DNA from: Alphaproteobacteria bacterium
GTDB lineage: Bacteria > Pseudomonadota > Alphaproteobacteria > Rhizobiales > Aestuariivirgaceae
Length of the DNA stretch: 64,000 nucleotides
Direction: 5' to 3'
Assembly: GCA_024642465.1 (NCBI GenBank)
Contig: JAHEBA010000002.1
Coordinates: 29,136-93,135 of the forward strand
In this document: positions 51,079-60,874 of the stretch, one piece after another
Numbering within the stretch: the first letter of the stretch is position 1
Layout: the number at the start of each line of letters is the position of its first letter
Notes under the pieces: generated by a model
Seen by the model: the letters and a program-made list of their open reading frames with translations, nothing else
Database searches by the model: none
Told to the model about the DNA's origin: nothing
Made by a program: the position numbers and the translations under genes

Positions 51079-51990
51079 GTGGGTGACATTATCGAGCCAG
51101 ACCTGAAGGCGGCTTTCAGCGAGGTGCCGGAACTGGCCGGGTATGCGGGGCCGGTGGAGAGGCTGGGCGGGCTGACCAACCGTGTCTACCGGGTGGGCGG
51201 CTTCTGCGTGCGACTGCCGGGCGAGGGAACCGAAGAATACATCAACCGTGCCAACGAGGCGGTGGCCGCGCGCGAGGCGGCGCGGGCCGGGGTGAGCCCC
51301 GAAGTCATTCATGCAGATGCCGTTAGTGGCCTTATGGTGACGCGCTTCATCGAGGGCGCGGTGATCATGAGCCCGCAGAACTTTGCCTCCCGCAAGGGGT
51401 CGCCCGCCCGTGCCGGAGAGGCATTCGCCCGGCTGCACGCATCGGGTGCCGAGTTTCCGTTCCGGTTCGAGCTGTTCGCGATGATCGACGAGTACCTTGG
51501 CGTGCTATCCACGAAGGACGTCGAGCTGCCGGATGGCTACCACGGCGTGGTCAAGGAAGCCGAAGGCGTACGTGCGGCGCTTGACGCGCATCCGGCCGCA
51601 CTGGCGCCATGCCATTGCGATCCCTTGTGCGAGAACTTTCTCGATACCGGCGAAACCATGTGGATCGTGGACTGGGAATATTCCGGCATGAACGATCCGC
51701 TGTGGGACTTGGGCGACCTTTCGGTGGAAGGCGTCTTCAGCGATGCGCAGGACATGGAGATGATGGAAGCCTACTTCGGTCGCGCGCCGTCTGCGGCAGA
51801 GCATGGCCGGGTGGTGATCTACAAGGCGATGTGCGACCTGCTGTGGACGCTGTGGGGCCTGATCCAGCTTGCCAACAACAACCCCGCAGACGACTTCAGG
51901 GCCTATGCGGACGGGCGCTTCGGCCGCTGCAAGGCGCTGATGGCATCGCCGGATTTCGCCGGTCACGTCGAAGCCGTGCGCAAGGGCTGA
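51079..51990 (+). CDS. Choline kinase-like phosphotransferase (APH fold)
   Basis: GGLTNRVYRVGGFCVRLPGEGTEEYINRANEA; LAPCHCDPLCENFLDTGETMWIVDWEYSGMNDPLWDLGDLSVE. Confidence 0.85.
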   Translation: MGDIIEPDLKAAFSEVPELAGYAGPVERLGGLTNRVYRVGGFCVRLPGEGTEEYINRANEAVAAREAARAGVSPEVIHADAVSGLMVTRFIEGAVIMSPQNFASRKGSPARAGEAFARLHASGAEFPFRFELFAMIDEYLGVLSTKDVELPDGYHGVVKEAEGVRAALDAHPAALAPCHCDPLCENFLDTGETMWIVDWEYSGMNDPLWDLGDLSVEGVFSDAQDMEMMEAYFGRAPSAAEHGRVVIYKAMCDLLWTLWGLIQLANNNPADDFRAYADGRFGRCKALMASPDFAGHVEAVRKG

Positions 51991-51991
51991 A

Positions 51992-52753
51992 CTAGCCCGC
52001 CAGCTCGAAGCGGGCGCCGCTGTCCGAGATTCCCGCTTGAATGGCGGGCGGAGGTTCACTGTCGCAAACCAGCAGGTCCAGCCCATCGAAGCCGCACACC
52101 CTCACCAGCGCGGTGCGGGAGAACTTGGTGGCGTCGGTGATGACGATGCGCTGCTGGCCGCAGCGCAGCACCTGGCGGGCGAACTCGGCTTCGGCCAGGT
52201 GGTGGTCCATAAAGCCGGTGACGGCGTCCACCGCAGAGATCGAGATGATGGCGTGCTTCACGGCAAAGCTGGACACGAACTCGATGGCCGAGGCGCCGAA
52301 GGCCGCGCCGTTGTCGCCATGCAGTTCGCCGCCTGCCATGTAGACCGTATTGCCGTTCACCGTTGCCAGGGTGCGTGCCACGTCCGACGAATTGGTCACC
52401 ACGGTCAGCGACGACTTGTTGAGCAGGGCGCGGGCGAGGAAGCTGGTGGTGGTACCGGTGTCGAGCATGATGCTGTCGCCATCCTCGATCATCGCCGCCA
52501 CGTGGGCCGCCAAGCGCTGTTTGGCGGCAGCATTCTCGCGCATGCGGCGTTCGAACGGCGCCTCGGTGACCTGCAACGCCGCGCGCACCGAGCCGTGCAC
52601 CTTGACCAGTTCGCCGGCCCGGGCAAGCGGCGCCACGTCCCGGCGCACCGTTTCGCGCGACACCCCGAGCCGGGCCGCGAGGTCGGCAATGCGGGCGCTG
52701 CCGCCGCTGCGCAGAAGCTGCATGATCAGGTCCTGCCGCGGCGTCCGGTTCAT
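51992..52753 (-). CDS. DeoR/GlpR family transcriptional regulator
   Basis: MNRTPRQDLIMQLLRSGGSARIADLAARLGVSRETVRRDVAPLARAGELVKVHGS; sensor domain with TGTTTSFLARAL. Confidence 0.9.
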   Translation of the reverse strand: MNRTPRQDLIMQLLRSGGSARIADLAARLGVSRETVRRDVAPLARAGELVKVHGSVRAALQVTEAPFERRMRENAAAKQRLAAHVAAMIEDGDSIMLDTGTTTSFLARALLNKSSLTVVTNSSDVARTLATVNGNTVYMAGGELHGDNGAAFGASAIEFVSSFAVKHAIISISAVDAVTGFMDHHLAEAEFARQVLRCGQQRIVITDATKFSRTALVRVCGFDGLDLLVCDSEPPPAIQAGISDSGARFELAG

Positions 52754-52820
52754 GTGGCAATTTCGCTCGTTTGTGTGGCAATCTCGGGATAATTCGTCGG
52801 CAAAGTGCAAATTTGCCACA
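52753..52820. promoter_or_regulatory. Putative DeoR operator: three TGTGGCAA half-sites
   Basis: TGTGGCAA at 52753-52760 and 52774-52781 (21 bp apart), inverted TTGCCACA at 52813-52820, between the DeoR and proX-like genes. Confidence 0.5.
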
Positions 52821-52975
52821 TCGTCAGATGAAAAACCACATCAAACCCACAAGGCTGATTGACTCTGCGCCGTGGCCCGTCTCACACTTCAAGAATTGGT
52901 AGGAAGAGCGGCCGCATGGCGAGCATCTTGTTCCTTCGAACCAGGGTCCAGGCAGCAACAGCAGGAGATTTCGAC

Positions 52976-53944
52976 ATGACGACAAAGGGTATCGCGAAAA
53001 CCGCAGGCTTTGCGATGGCATTCACGCTTGCCACTGCCATGACGCTTTCTCCGGCATGGGCGGAAGCGGAATCGAAGGATCCGATCAAGCTCACCCTGCA
53101 TGACTGGACCGGCCAGCTCATCACCACCCAGATCATGGGCGAGGTGCTAAAGAAGGCGGGTTACAACATCGAGTACGTGCAGGCCGACTACATTGCCCAG
53201 TTTGCAGGCCTCAAGACCGGAGACCTGCATGTTGCCATGGAAATCTGGGAAACGACCGGCCGTGACGCAATGGACGAGGCGACCGCGACCGGCAACGTCG
53301 AGAACCTCGGCGAGACCGGCATGCAGGCCATCGAGGAATGGTGGTATCCCGCCTACATGAAGGAGAAATGCCCCGGCCTTCCGAACTGGGAAGCCCTGAA
53401 GGACGAGAAGTGCGCCGAAGCCTTCTCTACCGCCGAGACGGCGCCGAAAGGCCGGTACCTGGGTGGGCCGGTAACCTGGGGCGGCTATGACGACGAGCGC
53501 GTCGAGGCGCTGGAGCTGCCGTTCGAGGTGGTGCACGCAGGCACCGATGCGGCGCTGTTTGCAGAACTGGAGTCCGCCTATCAGCGTCAGGCCCCGGTCA
53601 TGCTGTGGGTCTATGCCCCGCACTGGGCACCGGCCAAGTATCAGGGCGAGTGGGTGCAGTTTCCGGCCTACACCAAGGAATGCTACGAGGACCCTGCCTG
53701 GGGTACCAACCCGGACGCCAAGTACGACTGCGGCAAGCCGCGTGGGCCGATCTGGAAAGTGGCCTGGTCGGGCGTGAAGGACAAGTGGCCCGGCGCCCAC
53801 AAGGCTATCCAGGCGTTCAACATCAACAATGACGAAATGGGCGCGATGATCACCGAGGTCGACCTCAACGGCAAGAAGCTCGAGGACGTCGTTGCCGACT
53901 GGATGAGCAAGAACGAAGGCCGCTGGTCGGACTGGGTGAAGTAG
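52976..53944 (+). CDS. proX: Glycine betaine/proline-type ABC transporter substrate-binding protein
   Basis: Signal peptide MTTKGIAKTAGFAMAFTLATAMTLSPAWAEA; OpuAC-like domain LTLHDWTGQLITTQIMGEVLKKAGYNIEYVQADY, EEWWYPAYMKEKCPGLPNWEAL. Confidence 0.86.
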   Translation: MTTKGIAKTAGFAMAFTLATAMTLSPAWAEAESKDPIKLTLHDWTGQLITTQIMGEVLKKAGYNIEYVQADYIAQFAGLKTGDLHVAMEIWETTGRDAMDEATATGNVENLGETGMQAIEEWWYPAYMKEKCPGLPNWEALKDEKCAEAFSTAETAPKGRYLGGPVTWGGYDDERVEALELPFEVVHAGTDAALFAELESAYQRQAPVMLWVYAPHWAPAKYQGEWVQFPAYTKECYEDPAWGTNPDAKYDCGKPRGPIWKVAWSGVKDKWPGAHKAIQAFNINNDEMGAMITEVDLNGKKLEDVVADWMSKNEGRWSDWVK

Positions 53945-54033
53945 CGTCACCCGGTTTGTTTCGCCAGCCAGAACGCCTAGCCGCGGCTCACAGCGATGAG
54001 CTGCGGTCAGGCCTTGTCCGCCAGAAGAACAAG

Positions 54034-55074
54034 ATGACAGCCAACCCCGCCCGCAAGGCAACGCTCAGCCTCCGTTCGGTCTGGAAACTGTTCGGTGAAG
54101 GCGCCGGCGCGGTGCTGCGCGATACCGGCGGCAATCCGCCGCCGGACCTGTTGCGCGAACACGCCATCGTCGCCGCGGTGCGCGATGTGTCTCTCGATGT
54201 GCATGAAGGCGAGTGCTTCGTGATCATGGGGCTGTCCGGATCGGGCAAGTCCACGCTGGTGCGCTGCATGTCGCGGCTGATCGAGCCGACGGCAGGCGAG
54301 ATCGTGTTCAATGGCGAGAACCTGCTGTCGGTTTCGCCGCAACGGCTGATCGAGATACGGCGGCACCAGATGGGCATGGTGTTCCAGCACTTTGCGCTGC
54401 TGCCGCACCTGAGCGTGCTGGCCAACGTGGCGTTTCCGCTCGAGGTACAGGGCGTGAACCGGGTTGAGCGCGAGAAGCGCGCCCGCGAGATGATCGAACT
54501 GGTTGGCCTCGGCGGGCGCGAAGGGTTCTATCCGCGCGAGCTCTCCGGCGGCCAGCAGCAGCGTGTCGGCATTGCGCGCTCGCTGGCGGTCGAACCGGGA
54601 GTCTGGTTTCTGGATGAACCCTTCTCCGCGCTCGATCCGCTGATCCGGCGCGAGATGCAGGACGAGTTCATGCGCCTGCAGGCGGTACTGAAAAAGTCGA
54701 TCGTGTTCATTACCCACGACTTTGACGAGGCAATCCGCGTGGCTGACCGGATTGCCATCATGAAGGACGGGGCGGTGGTGCAGATCGGCTCACCGGAACA
54801 CATCGTCATGGCGCCGGCTGACGACTACGTGGCCGAGTTTACCCGCAACGTCTCGAAGTCGAAGGTGGTGCGTGTATCGGCGCTGATGAAGCCCCTGCCG
54901 AAGCGGGCACCGGCCGGCGGCTACGCCGGGGACATCGACGCGGGCGCGCGCATTGCCGACGCAGCACCACTGTTCCTCGGCGCCAGCAAGCCGCTGCGGG
55001 TGACGGGGGCGGACGGCAAGCCGATTGGCCGGCTGGAACAGTCAGATGTCGTCAAGCTGATGATGCAGGGCTGA
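54034..55074 (+). CDS. proV: Glycine betaine/proline ABC transporter ATP-binding protein
   Basis: VIMGLSGSGKSTLVRCMSRLIEPTAG, LSGGQQQRVGIARSLAVEPGVWFLDEPFSALDPLIRREMQDE; start at 54034. Confidence 0.9.
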   Translation: MTANPARKATLSLRSVWKLFGEGAGAVLRDTGGNPPPDLLREHAIVAAVRDVSLDVHEGECFVIMGLSGSGKSTLVRCMSRLIEPTAGEIVFNGENLLSVSPQRLIEIRRHQMGMVFQHFALLPHLSVLANVAFPLEVQGVNRVEREKRAREMIELVGLGGREGFYPRELSGGQQQRVGIARSLAVEPGVWFLDEPFSALDPLIRREMQDEFMRLQAVLKKSIVFITHDFDEAIRVADRIAIMKDGAVVQIGSPEHIVMAPADDYVAEFTRNVSKSKVVRVSALMKPLPKRAPAGGYAGDIDAGARIADAAPLFLGASKPLRVTGADGKPIGRLEQSDVVKLMMQG

Positions 55075-55078
55075 GGCA

Positions 55079-57121
55079 ATGAGTGCGGCTGGAACAGACA
55101 TGGCACTTGATGCAGGCGGACAGCAGCGCACGCTCAAGCCGATGCACCTGGTCTGGCTGGCCGCGCTTTCGGCCGTGTTCGCGCTGTGGATGTGGGGCAA
55201 GAATGTCATGCCCTGGGCGTTCAAGGTGCCGCGCGAACTGCGCATTCCAGCCCGCACCTGGATTGGCAACGCGATGGACTGGCTGGTCGAGACCGCAACG
55301 TTCGGCCTGTTCACCTTTATGGAACTGACGCGGTTCATCTCCGCCGCCGTTGATGCGCCGTATCGCGCAGTGCTGAGCCTGTTGTCGACCGGCTTTCTCA
55401 AGGGACAGGGGTCCGATGCGGTGCAGATGTTGCCGCCGCTGTCGTGGGTCGCAGTGATCGCCATCGTTGGCCTCATTGGCCAATACGCGGGCGGGCGCAA
55501 GCTGGCGCTGCTGGTCACGGCCTGCTTCGGGTTCATTGCCGTGTTCGGCCAGTGGAACAACGCCATGATCACGCTGGCGTCGATCCTGATCGCGGTGCCG
55601 CTTGGCACTGCCGGCGGATTGCTGCTGGGCATTGCGGCGTGGCGCTGGCCCGTGGTGGACGCCATGCTACGCCCGGTGCTGGACCTGATGCAGACGGTTC
55701 CGGTGTTCGCCTATCTCGTGCCCATCCTGGTGCTGTTCGGCTTCGGGCCGACGGCTGCCATCATCGCCACCATCATCTATGCGATGCCGCCGATGACGCG
55801 CATCACCACGCTGGCCTTGCGCGGCGTGGTGCCGGAGATATCGGACCTTGGCAACATGGTCGGCTGCACGCGGCGGCAGATGGTGTGGAAGGTGATGGTG
55901 CCTTCGGCCATGCAAAGCCTGATGGTGGGCGTCAACCAGGTGATCATGCTGTCGCTCAACATGGTCATCATCGCCTCGATGATCGGCGCTGGCGGGCTCG
56001 GCTACGAGGTGCTTACTGCGCTGCGGCGGCTGGACATCGGCACCGGCGTCGAGGCTGGGTTCGCCATCGTGGCGCTGGCCGTCGCGCTCGACCGACTGTC
56101 GCAGGCGCTGGCCCGGCGTGCCTCCTCGCATCAGCATGCGGAAGCCGCTTCCGGCGGGCTTCTTGCCCGCCATCCATATACCGTTGCAGCGATTGCCGTG
56201 GTGATCCTGACCGGTCTGCTGGGGCTGGCATTGCCGGCGTTGCAGTCGTTTCCTGAGGCGCTTCTGCTGACCACTGGCGATTTCTGGAACGAGGTCGTGA
56301 AGTGGATCAACGTCAACTATTTCGACCAGCTCGAGGCAGTGAAGAACGCGCTGCTGCTCAACGTGATGATACCTTTCAAGCGCTTCCTGACCGGCCTGCC
56401 TTGGGCCGGCGTTGCCGGGCTGCTGGTGCTGTCGGGCTGGTCGCTGGGCGGCTGGCGGCTGGCGCTGCTGACCGGCGTGCTGGCTTACCTCATCGCCGTA
56501 ACCGGGCAGTGGGAGAAGGCGATGATCACCGTCTACCTTTGCGGCATATCGGTGGTGCTGGCCTGCCTGATCGGCATTCCCATCGGCATGTACACGGCCT
56601 CCAGCAAGCGGCTGTGGACCTGGGTAGAGGCGGTCATCGACACGCTGCAGACGCTGCCTTCGTTCGTCTACCTGATGCCCGCGGTGATGCTGTTCCGGGT
56701 GGGAGACTTCACCGCCATGCTGGCCATCGTTGCCTACGCGGTATCGCCGGTGATCCGCTATACGGCGCTCGGCCTGCAGCGGGTGCCCGAAAGCCTGATC
56801 GAGGCGGGCCGGGCAAACGGCTGCACCGACTGGCAGCTGATGACCAAGATCCGGGTCAAGCTGGCGCTACCGGAGATCATGCTCGGCATCAACCAGACCG
56901 TCATGCTGGCCCTGTCGATGCTGGTCATCACCGCACTGGTGGGCACCCGTGACCTGGGGCAGGAGGTCTACATCGCGCTGACCAAGGCCGACACGGGACG
57001 CGGCATTGTCGCGGGCCTTGCGGTTGCCTTCATCGCCATCATCGCCGACCGGCTGATCACTGCGGGCGCGGGGCGACTGCGGGCGCGATTCGGCCTGTCA
57101 CAACGGGAGGCATCGGTATGA
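55079..57121 (+). CDS. proW: Double-length betaine/proline ABC transporter permease (two fused permease domains)
   Basis: 680 aa; two permease motifs: DLMQTVPVFAYLVPILVLFGFG...VVPEISDLGNMVGCTRRQMVWKVMVPSAMQSLMVGVNQVIMLSLNMVIIASMIG and DTLQTLPSFVYLMPAVMLFRVG...VPESLIEAGRANGCTDWQLMTKIRVKLALPEIMLGINQTVMLALSMLVITALVG. Confidence 0.9.
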   Translation: MSAAGTDMALDAGGQQRTLKPMHLVWLAALSAVFALWMWGKNVMPWAFKVPRELRIPARTWIGNAMDWLVETATFGLFTFMELTRFISAAVDAPYRAVLSLLSTGFLKGQGSDAVQMLPPLSWVAVIAIVGLIGQYAGGRKLALLVTACFGFIAVFGQWNNAMITLASILIAVPLGTAGGLLLGIAAWRWPVVDAMLRPVLDLMQTVPVFAYLVPILVLFGFGPTAAIIATIIYAMPPMTRITTLALRGVVPEISDLGNMVGCTRRQMVWKVMVPSAMQSLMVGVNQVIMLSLNMVIIASMIGAGGLGYEVLTALRRLDIGTGVEAGFAIVALAVALDRLSQALARRASSHQHAEAASGGLLARHPYTVAAIAVVILTGLLGLALPALQSFPEALLLTTGDFWNEVVKWINVNYFDQLEAVKNALLLNVMIPFKRFLTGLPWAGVAGLLVLSGWSLGGWRLALLTGVLAYLIAVTGQWEKAMITVYLCGISVVLACLIGIPIGMYTASSKRLWTWVEAVIDTLQTLPSFVYLMPAVMLFRVGDFTAMLAIVAYAVSPVIRYTALGLQRVPESLIEAGRANGCTDWQLMTKIRVKLALPEIMLGINQTVMLALSMLVITALVGTRDLGQEVYIALTKADTGRGIVAGLAVAFIAIIADRLITAGAGRLRARFGLSQREASV

Positions 57122-58002
57122 CAAGCGTTCGTGACCGCATTGCCGGGCTGGCGATCTGGAAGGGCCCGGTCGAGATCGAGCCGCTCAAGGGCGGGCTGTC
57201 GAACGAGAGCTATACCGTCGCCAGCGGCGCGGAAAAGTTCGTGGTCCGGTTCGGCAGCGATTATCCGTTTCATCACGTGTCGCGCGAACGCGAGCTGATG
57301 ACGGCGCGCGCCGCCCATGCGGCAGGCTTTGCGCCGGAGGTGGTGCATGCAGAGCCCGGCATGATGGTGTCGCGCTTCATCAACGGCACCACCTATGGCG
57401 AGACGGAGGTGCGCGAGAACCTTGCCGAGATCGCACGGCTGATGCGGCGGTTTCACATCGCCATGCCGGCGCACGTGTCCGGGCCGGGTTTCATCTTCTG
57501 GGTGTTCCACGTCATCCGTGACTATGGCCACGCGCTGGTGGCTGGCAACAGCCGGCTGGCCGGCAAGGTACCGGGATACGTGGAACTGGCGGCAAAGCTT
57601 GAAGCGGTGCAGGAGCCGTTGCCTATCGTGTTCGGCCACCACGACCTGCTTCCGGCAAACTTCATTCACGACGGCCGCAGGCTTTGGCTGATCGACTTCG
57701 AGTACGCAGGCTTCGGCACCGCCATGTTCGATCTTGCCGGCATCGCCTCCAATGCCGGGTTTGATGCGGCTCAGGCGGACGAGTTGCTGTCGGTATATTT
57801 CGATGCGGCGCCATCCGCCGAACTGCGCCAGTCGCATGCCGCCATGCAGTGCGCCTCGCTGCTGCGCGAGGCCATGTGGAGCATGGTGTCGGAGCTGCAT
57901 CTCAATGTACCCGGCGTCGACTACGAGGCCTACACGGCGGAGAACCTGGACCGTCTCTCGGCCAGTCTCGATGCCTATCAATCTGCTTACGGAAAGGTGT
58001 GA
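57118..58002 (+). CDS. Choline kinase-like phosphotransferase (APH fold)
   Basis: LKGGLSNESYTVASGAEKFVVRFG; IVFGHHDLLPANFIHDGRRLWLIDFEYAGFGTAMFDLAGIASN. Confidence 0.86.
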   Translation: MTSVRDRIAGLAIWKGPVEIEPLKGGLSNESYTVASGAEKFVVRFGSDYPFHHVSRERELMTARAAHAAGFAPEVVHAEPGMMVSRFINGTTYGETEVRENLAEIARLMRRFHIAMPAHVSGPGFIFWVFHVIRDYGHALVAGNSRLAGKVPGYVELAAKLEAVQEPLPIVFGHHDLLPANFIHDGRRLWLIDFEYAGFGTAMFDLAGIASNAGFDAAQADELLSVYFDAAPSAELRQSHAAMQCASLLREAMWSMVSELHLNVPGVDYEAYTAENLDRLSASLDAYQSAYGKV

Positions 58003-58008
58003 CCGGCG

Positions 58009-60453
58009 ATGACTGAACTTCCCGGCAAGGCACAGATCGTCGTCATCGGCGGCGGCATCATCGGCTGCTCGACGGCTTATCACCTGGCACGCGATCACAA
58101 GGCGGACGTGATCCTGCTTGAGCAGGGCAAGCTGACCAGCGGGTCGACCTGGCATGCTGCGGGCCTCGTCGGCCAGCTTCGCTCGTCAGCCTCAATCACG
58201 CAGGTGCTGAAATACTCGGTCGACCTGTACAAGCGGCTCAAGGACGAGACTGGGCTCGAAACCGGCTGGAAGATGACCGGTTGCCTGCGGCTTGCCTGCA
58301 ATGATGACCGCTGGACCGAGTACAAGCGACTGGCCACCACGGCGCGCAGCTTCGGCATGGACATGCACCTGCTGTCGCCGGATGAAGTGAAGAAGATGTG
58401 GCCGCTGATGGATACCAGCGATCTTGTCGGCGCCAGCTACCTGCCGACCGATGGACAGGCAAGCCCGTCAGACATCACCCAGTCGCTGGCCAAGGGCGCG
58501 CGCATGCATGGGGCGAAGCTGGTCGAGGGCGTGCGGGTGACCGGGTTCCGCAAGGATGGCGACCGCATCACCCATGTCGAGACTGATCACGGCGTCATCG
58601 CATGCGATAAGGTGGTCAACTGTGCTGGCCAGTGGGCGCGGCAGGTCGGCGTGATGGCCGGTATCAACGTGTCGCTGCAGCCGGTCAAACACCAGTACAT
58701 CATCACCGGGAAGGTCGAGGGCCTGAACCCCGATGCCGCCACCATCCGCGATCCGGACCGGCGCACCTACTTCAAGGAAGAAGTGGGAGGTCTCGTCATG
58801 GGCGGCTACGAGCCGAACCCGATTGCCTGGACCACCGGCGACGTGCCGGGCGACTTCCAGTTCCAGCTGTTCGACGATGACTGGGACCATTTCGAGCAGC
58901 ACCTGTCGCAGGCGGTGGCACGGGTGCCGGCGCTGGCCGATACCGGAGTCAAGCAGATGATCAACGGGCCGGAAAGTTTCACGCCAGACGGCAACTTCAT
59001 TCTCGGTGTGGCGCCGGAGTGTTCCAACATGTACGTCGGCGCGGGCTTCAACGCGTTCGGGATCGCATCAGGCGGCGGGGCAGGGTGGGTGCTGGCCGAG
59101 TGGGTCCACTCGGGGGAGGCGCCGATGGACCTGTGGGGGGTCGACATCCTGCGTTTTTCAAGCCTGCACAAGGACCGTGACTGGGTTTGTGAACGCACGC
59201 TGGAGGCTTATGGCAAGCATTACACCATTGGCTTCCCGCACGAGGAGTACACGTCCGGCCGGCCGCGCATCGTGTCGCCGCTGTATGACCGGCTCAAGAG
59301 CCGGCGGGCGGTGTTCGGGTCGAAGCTGGGCTGGGAGCGGCCCAATTGGTTTGCGCCTGACGGCACGCAGCCGCGAGACGAGTATTCCATGGGCCGGCAG
59401 AACTGGTTCGATGCGGTGGGCGAAGAACACAAGGCGGTGCGCGAGGCGGCCGGTCTGTTCGACCAGTCGTCGTTCGCCAAGTACGAGCTTTCCGGACCGG
59501 GGGCAGCGCAGGCGCTGGACTGGATATGCGCCAACCACGTGACGAAGGAACCGGGCCGCCTCACCTACACCCAGATGCTCAATTCGCGCGGCGGCATCGA
59601 GTGCGACCTGACCGTGGCGCGGCTTGCGGACGACCTGTTCTACATCGTCACCGGCACCGGCTTCCGCACGCATGACGCGGCCTGGATCCGTTCGCACATA
59701 CCACAAGGCTGCAAGGCGCACCTGAGCGACGTGACGGAGGAGTGGGGCACCCTGTCGCTGATGGGTCCGAAGGCGCGGGACATCCTGACTGCGGTAACCG
59801 ATGCAGACGTCAGCAACGCCGCATTCCCGTTCGGCCACGTGCGCGAGATCGCGATTGCCGGGCACCGGGTTCGGGCGCTGCGCGTGACATATGTCGGTGA
59901 GCTTGGCTGGGAATTGCACATGCCGATTACCGGGGCAGGAGACGTGTTCGATGCGCTGATGGCGGCAGGCGAGCCTATGGGGCTGAAGCCCACTGGGTAC
60001 CGGGCCATCGAAAGCCTTAGGCTGGAGAAGGGCTACCGGGCCTGGGGTTCGGACATCACGCCCAACGACTCGCCGTTCGAGGCTGGCCTCGGTTGGGCGG
60101 TGAAGCTCAGGCACAACATTGACTTCATGGGCCGTGCCGCTGCCGAGCGGGCAGCCTCGCAACCGCTGAAGAAGTGCATGGCGGGTTTCACCGTGGACGA
60201 TTCGGCGATCACGCTGCTGGGGCGCGAGACCATCCTGCGCGACGGCGAGTTTGCCGGGTACCTGTCATCAGGCGGCTTCGGCTACACCATCGGCAAGCCG
60301 GTTGGCTATGGCTACCTGCGCCGCACGGACGGGGTCAGCGAAGACTGGATTGCGGCAGGTAGCTATGAACTAGTCGTGGCCGGCGAACGCATTCCTGTTC
60401 GGGTGCATCTTGCCCCGCTGCATGACCCGGAGGCTGCAAGGGTCAAGGCCTAA
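58009..60453 (+). CDS. GcvT-family FAD-dependent oxidoreductase (dimethylglycine/sarcosine dehydrogenase-like)
   Basis: 814 aa; IVVIGGGIIGCSTAYHLARDHKADVILLEQGKLTSGSTWHAAGLVGQLR; C-terminal GcvT domain. Confidence 0.9.
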   Translation: MTELPGKAQIVVIGGGIIGCSTAYHLARDHKADVILLEQGKLTSGSTWHAAGLVGQLRSSASITQVLKYSVDLYKRLKDETGLETGWKMTGCLRLACNDDRWTEYKRLATTARSFGMDMHLLSPDEVKKMWPLMDTSDLVGASYLPTDGQASPSDITQSLAKGARMHGAKLVEGVRVTGFRKDGDRITHVETDHGVIACDKVVNCAGQWARQVGVMAGINVSLQPVKHQYIITGKVEGLNPDAATIRDPDRRTYFKEEVGGLVMGGYEPNPIAWTTGDVPGDFQFQLFDDDWDHFEQHLSQAVARVPALADTGVKQMINGPESFTPDGNFILGVAPECSNMYVGAGFNAFGIASGGGAGWVLAEWVHSGEAPMDLWGVDILRFSSLHKDRDWVCERTLEAYGKHYTIGFPHEEYTSGRPRIVSPLYDRLKSRRAVFGSKLGWERPNWFAPDGTQPRDEYSMGRQNWFDAVGEEHKAVREAAGLFDQSSFAKYELSGPGAAQALDWICANHVTKEPGRLTYTQMLNSRGGIECDLTVARLADDLFYIVTGTGFRTHDAAWIRSHIPQGCKAHLSDVTEEWGTLSLMGPKARDILTAVTDADVSNAAFPFGHVREIAIAGHRVRALRVTYVGELGWELHMPITGAGDVFDALMAAGEPMGLKPTGYRAIESLRLEKGYRAWGSDITPNDSPFEAGLGWAVKLRHNIDFMGRAAAERAASQPLKKCMAGFTVDDSAITLLGRETILRDGEFAGYLSSGGFGYTIGKPVGYGYLRRTDGVSEDWIAAGSYELVVAGERIPVRVHLAPLHDPEAARVKA

Positions 60454-60478
60454 GGCCGGGCGCCCGGTCAGGGGCGCG

Positions 60479-60859
60479 TCAGGCCATGCCGTTTTCCTCG
60501 AGCACCTTGCGCGCCACCCGGAAACACTCAAGCGACTGCGGCACGCCGCAGTAGATCCCGACCACATGGATGATGGCGCGGATTTCTTCCTTGCTGACGC
60601 CGTTGTTCAGTGCGCCGCGGCAATGAATCTCCCACTCGTGCATCTTGCCGAGTGCGCCGATCATGGCGAGGTTCATCATCGAGCGCGTCTTGGCGTCGAT
60701 TACTTCATCCCCCCAGCCGAAGCCCCAGCACCAGGCGGTCATGGCCTCCTGGAAGGGCCGGGTGAAATCATCCGCGGCGGCGAGGTTCTTCTCGACATAT
60801 TCGGCACCCAGCGTCGCCTTGCGCTTGGCCAGACCCTTCTCGAACAGCTTGTCGTCCAA
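60479..60859 (-). CDS. Carboxymuconolactone decarboxylase family protein
   Basis: 126 aa; DDFTRPFQEAMTAWCWGFGWGDEVIDAKTRSMMNLAMIGALGKMHEWEIHCRGALNNGVSKEEI. Confidence 0.88.
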   Translation of the reverse strand: MDDKLFEKGLAKRKATLGAEYVEKNLAAADDFTRPFQEAMTAWCWGFGWGDEVIDAKTRSMMNLAMIGALGKMHEWEIHCRGALNNGVSKEEIRAIIHVVGIYCGVPQSLECFRVARKVLEENGMA

Positions 60860-60874
60860 CGTTATTCTCCTTGA

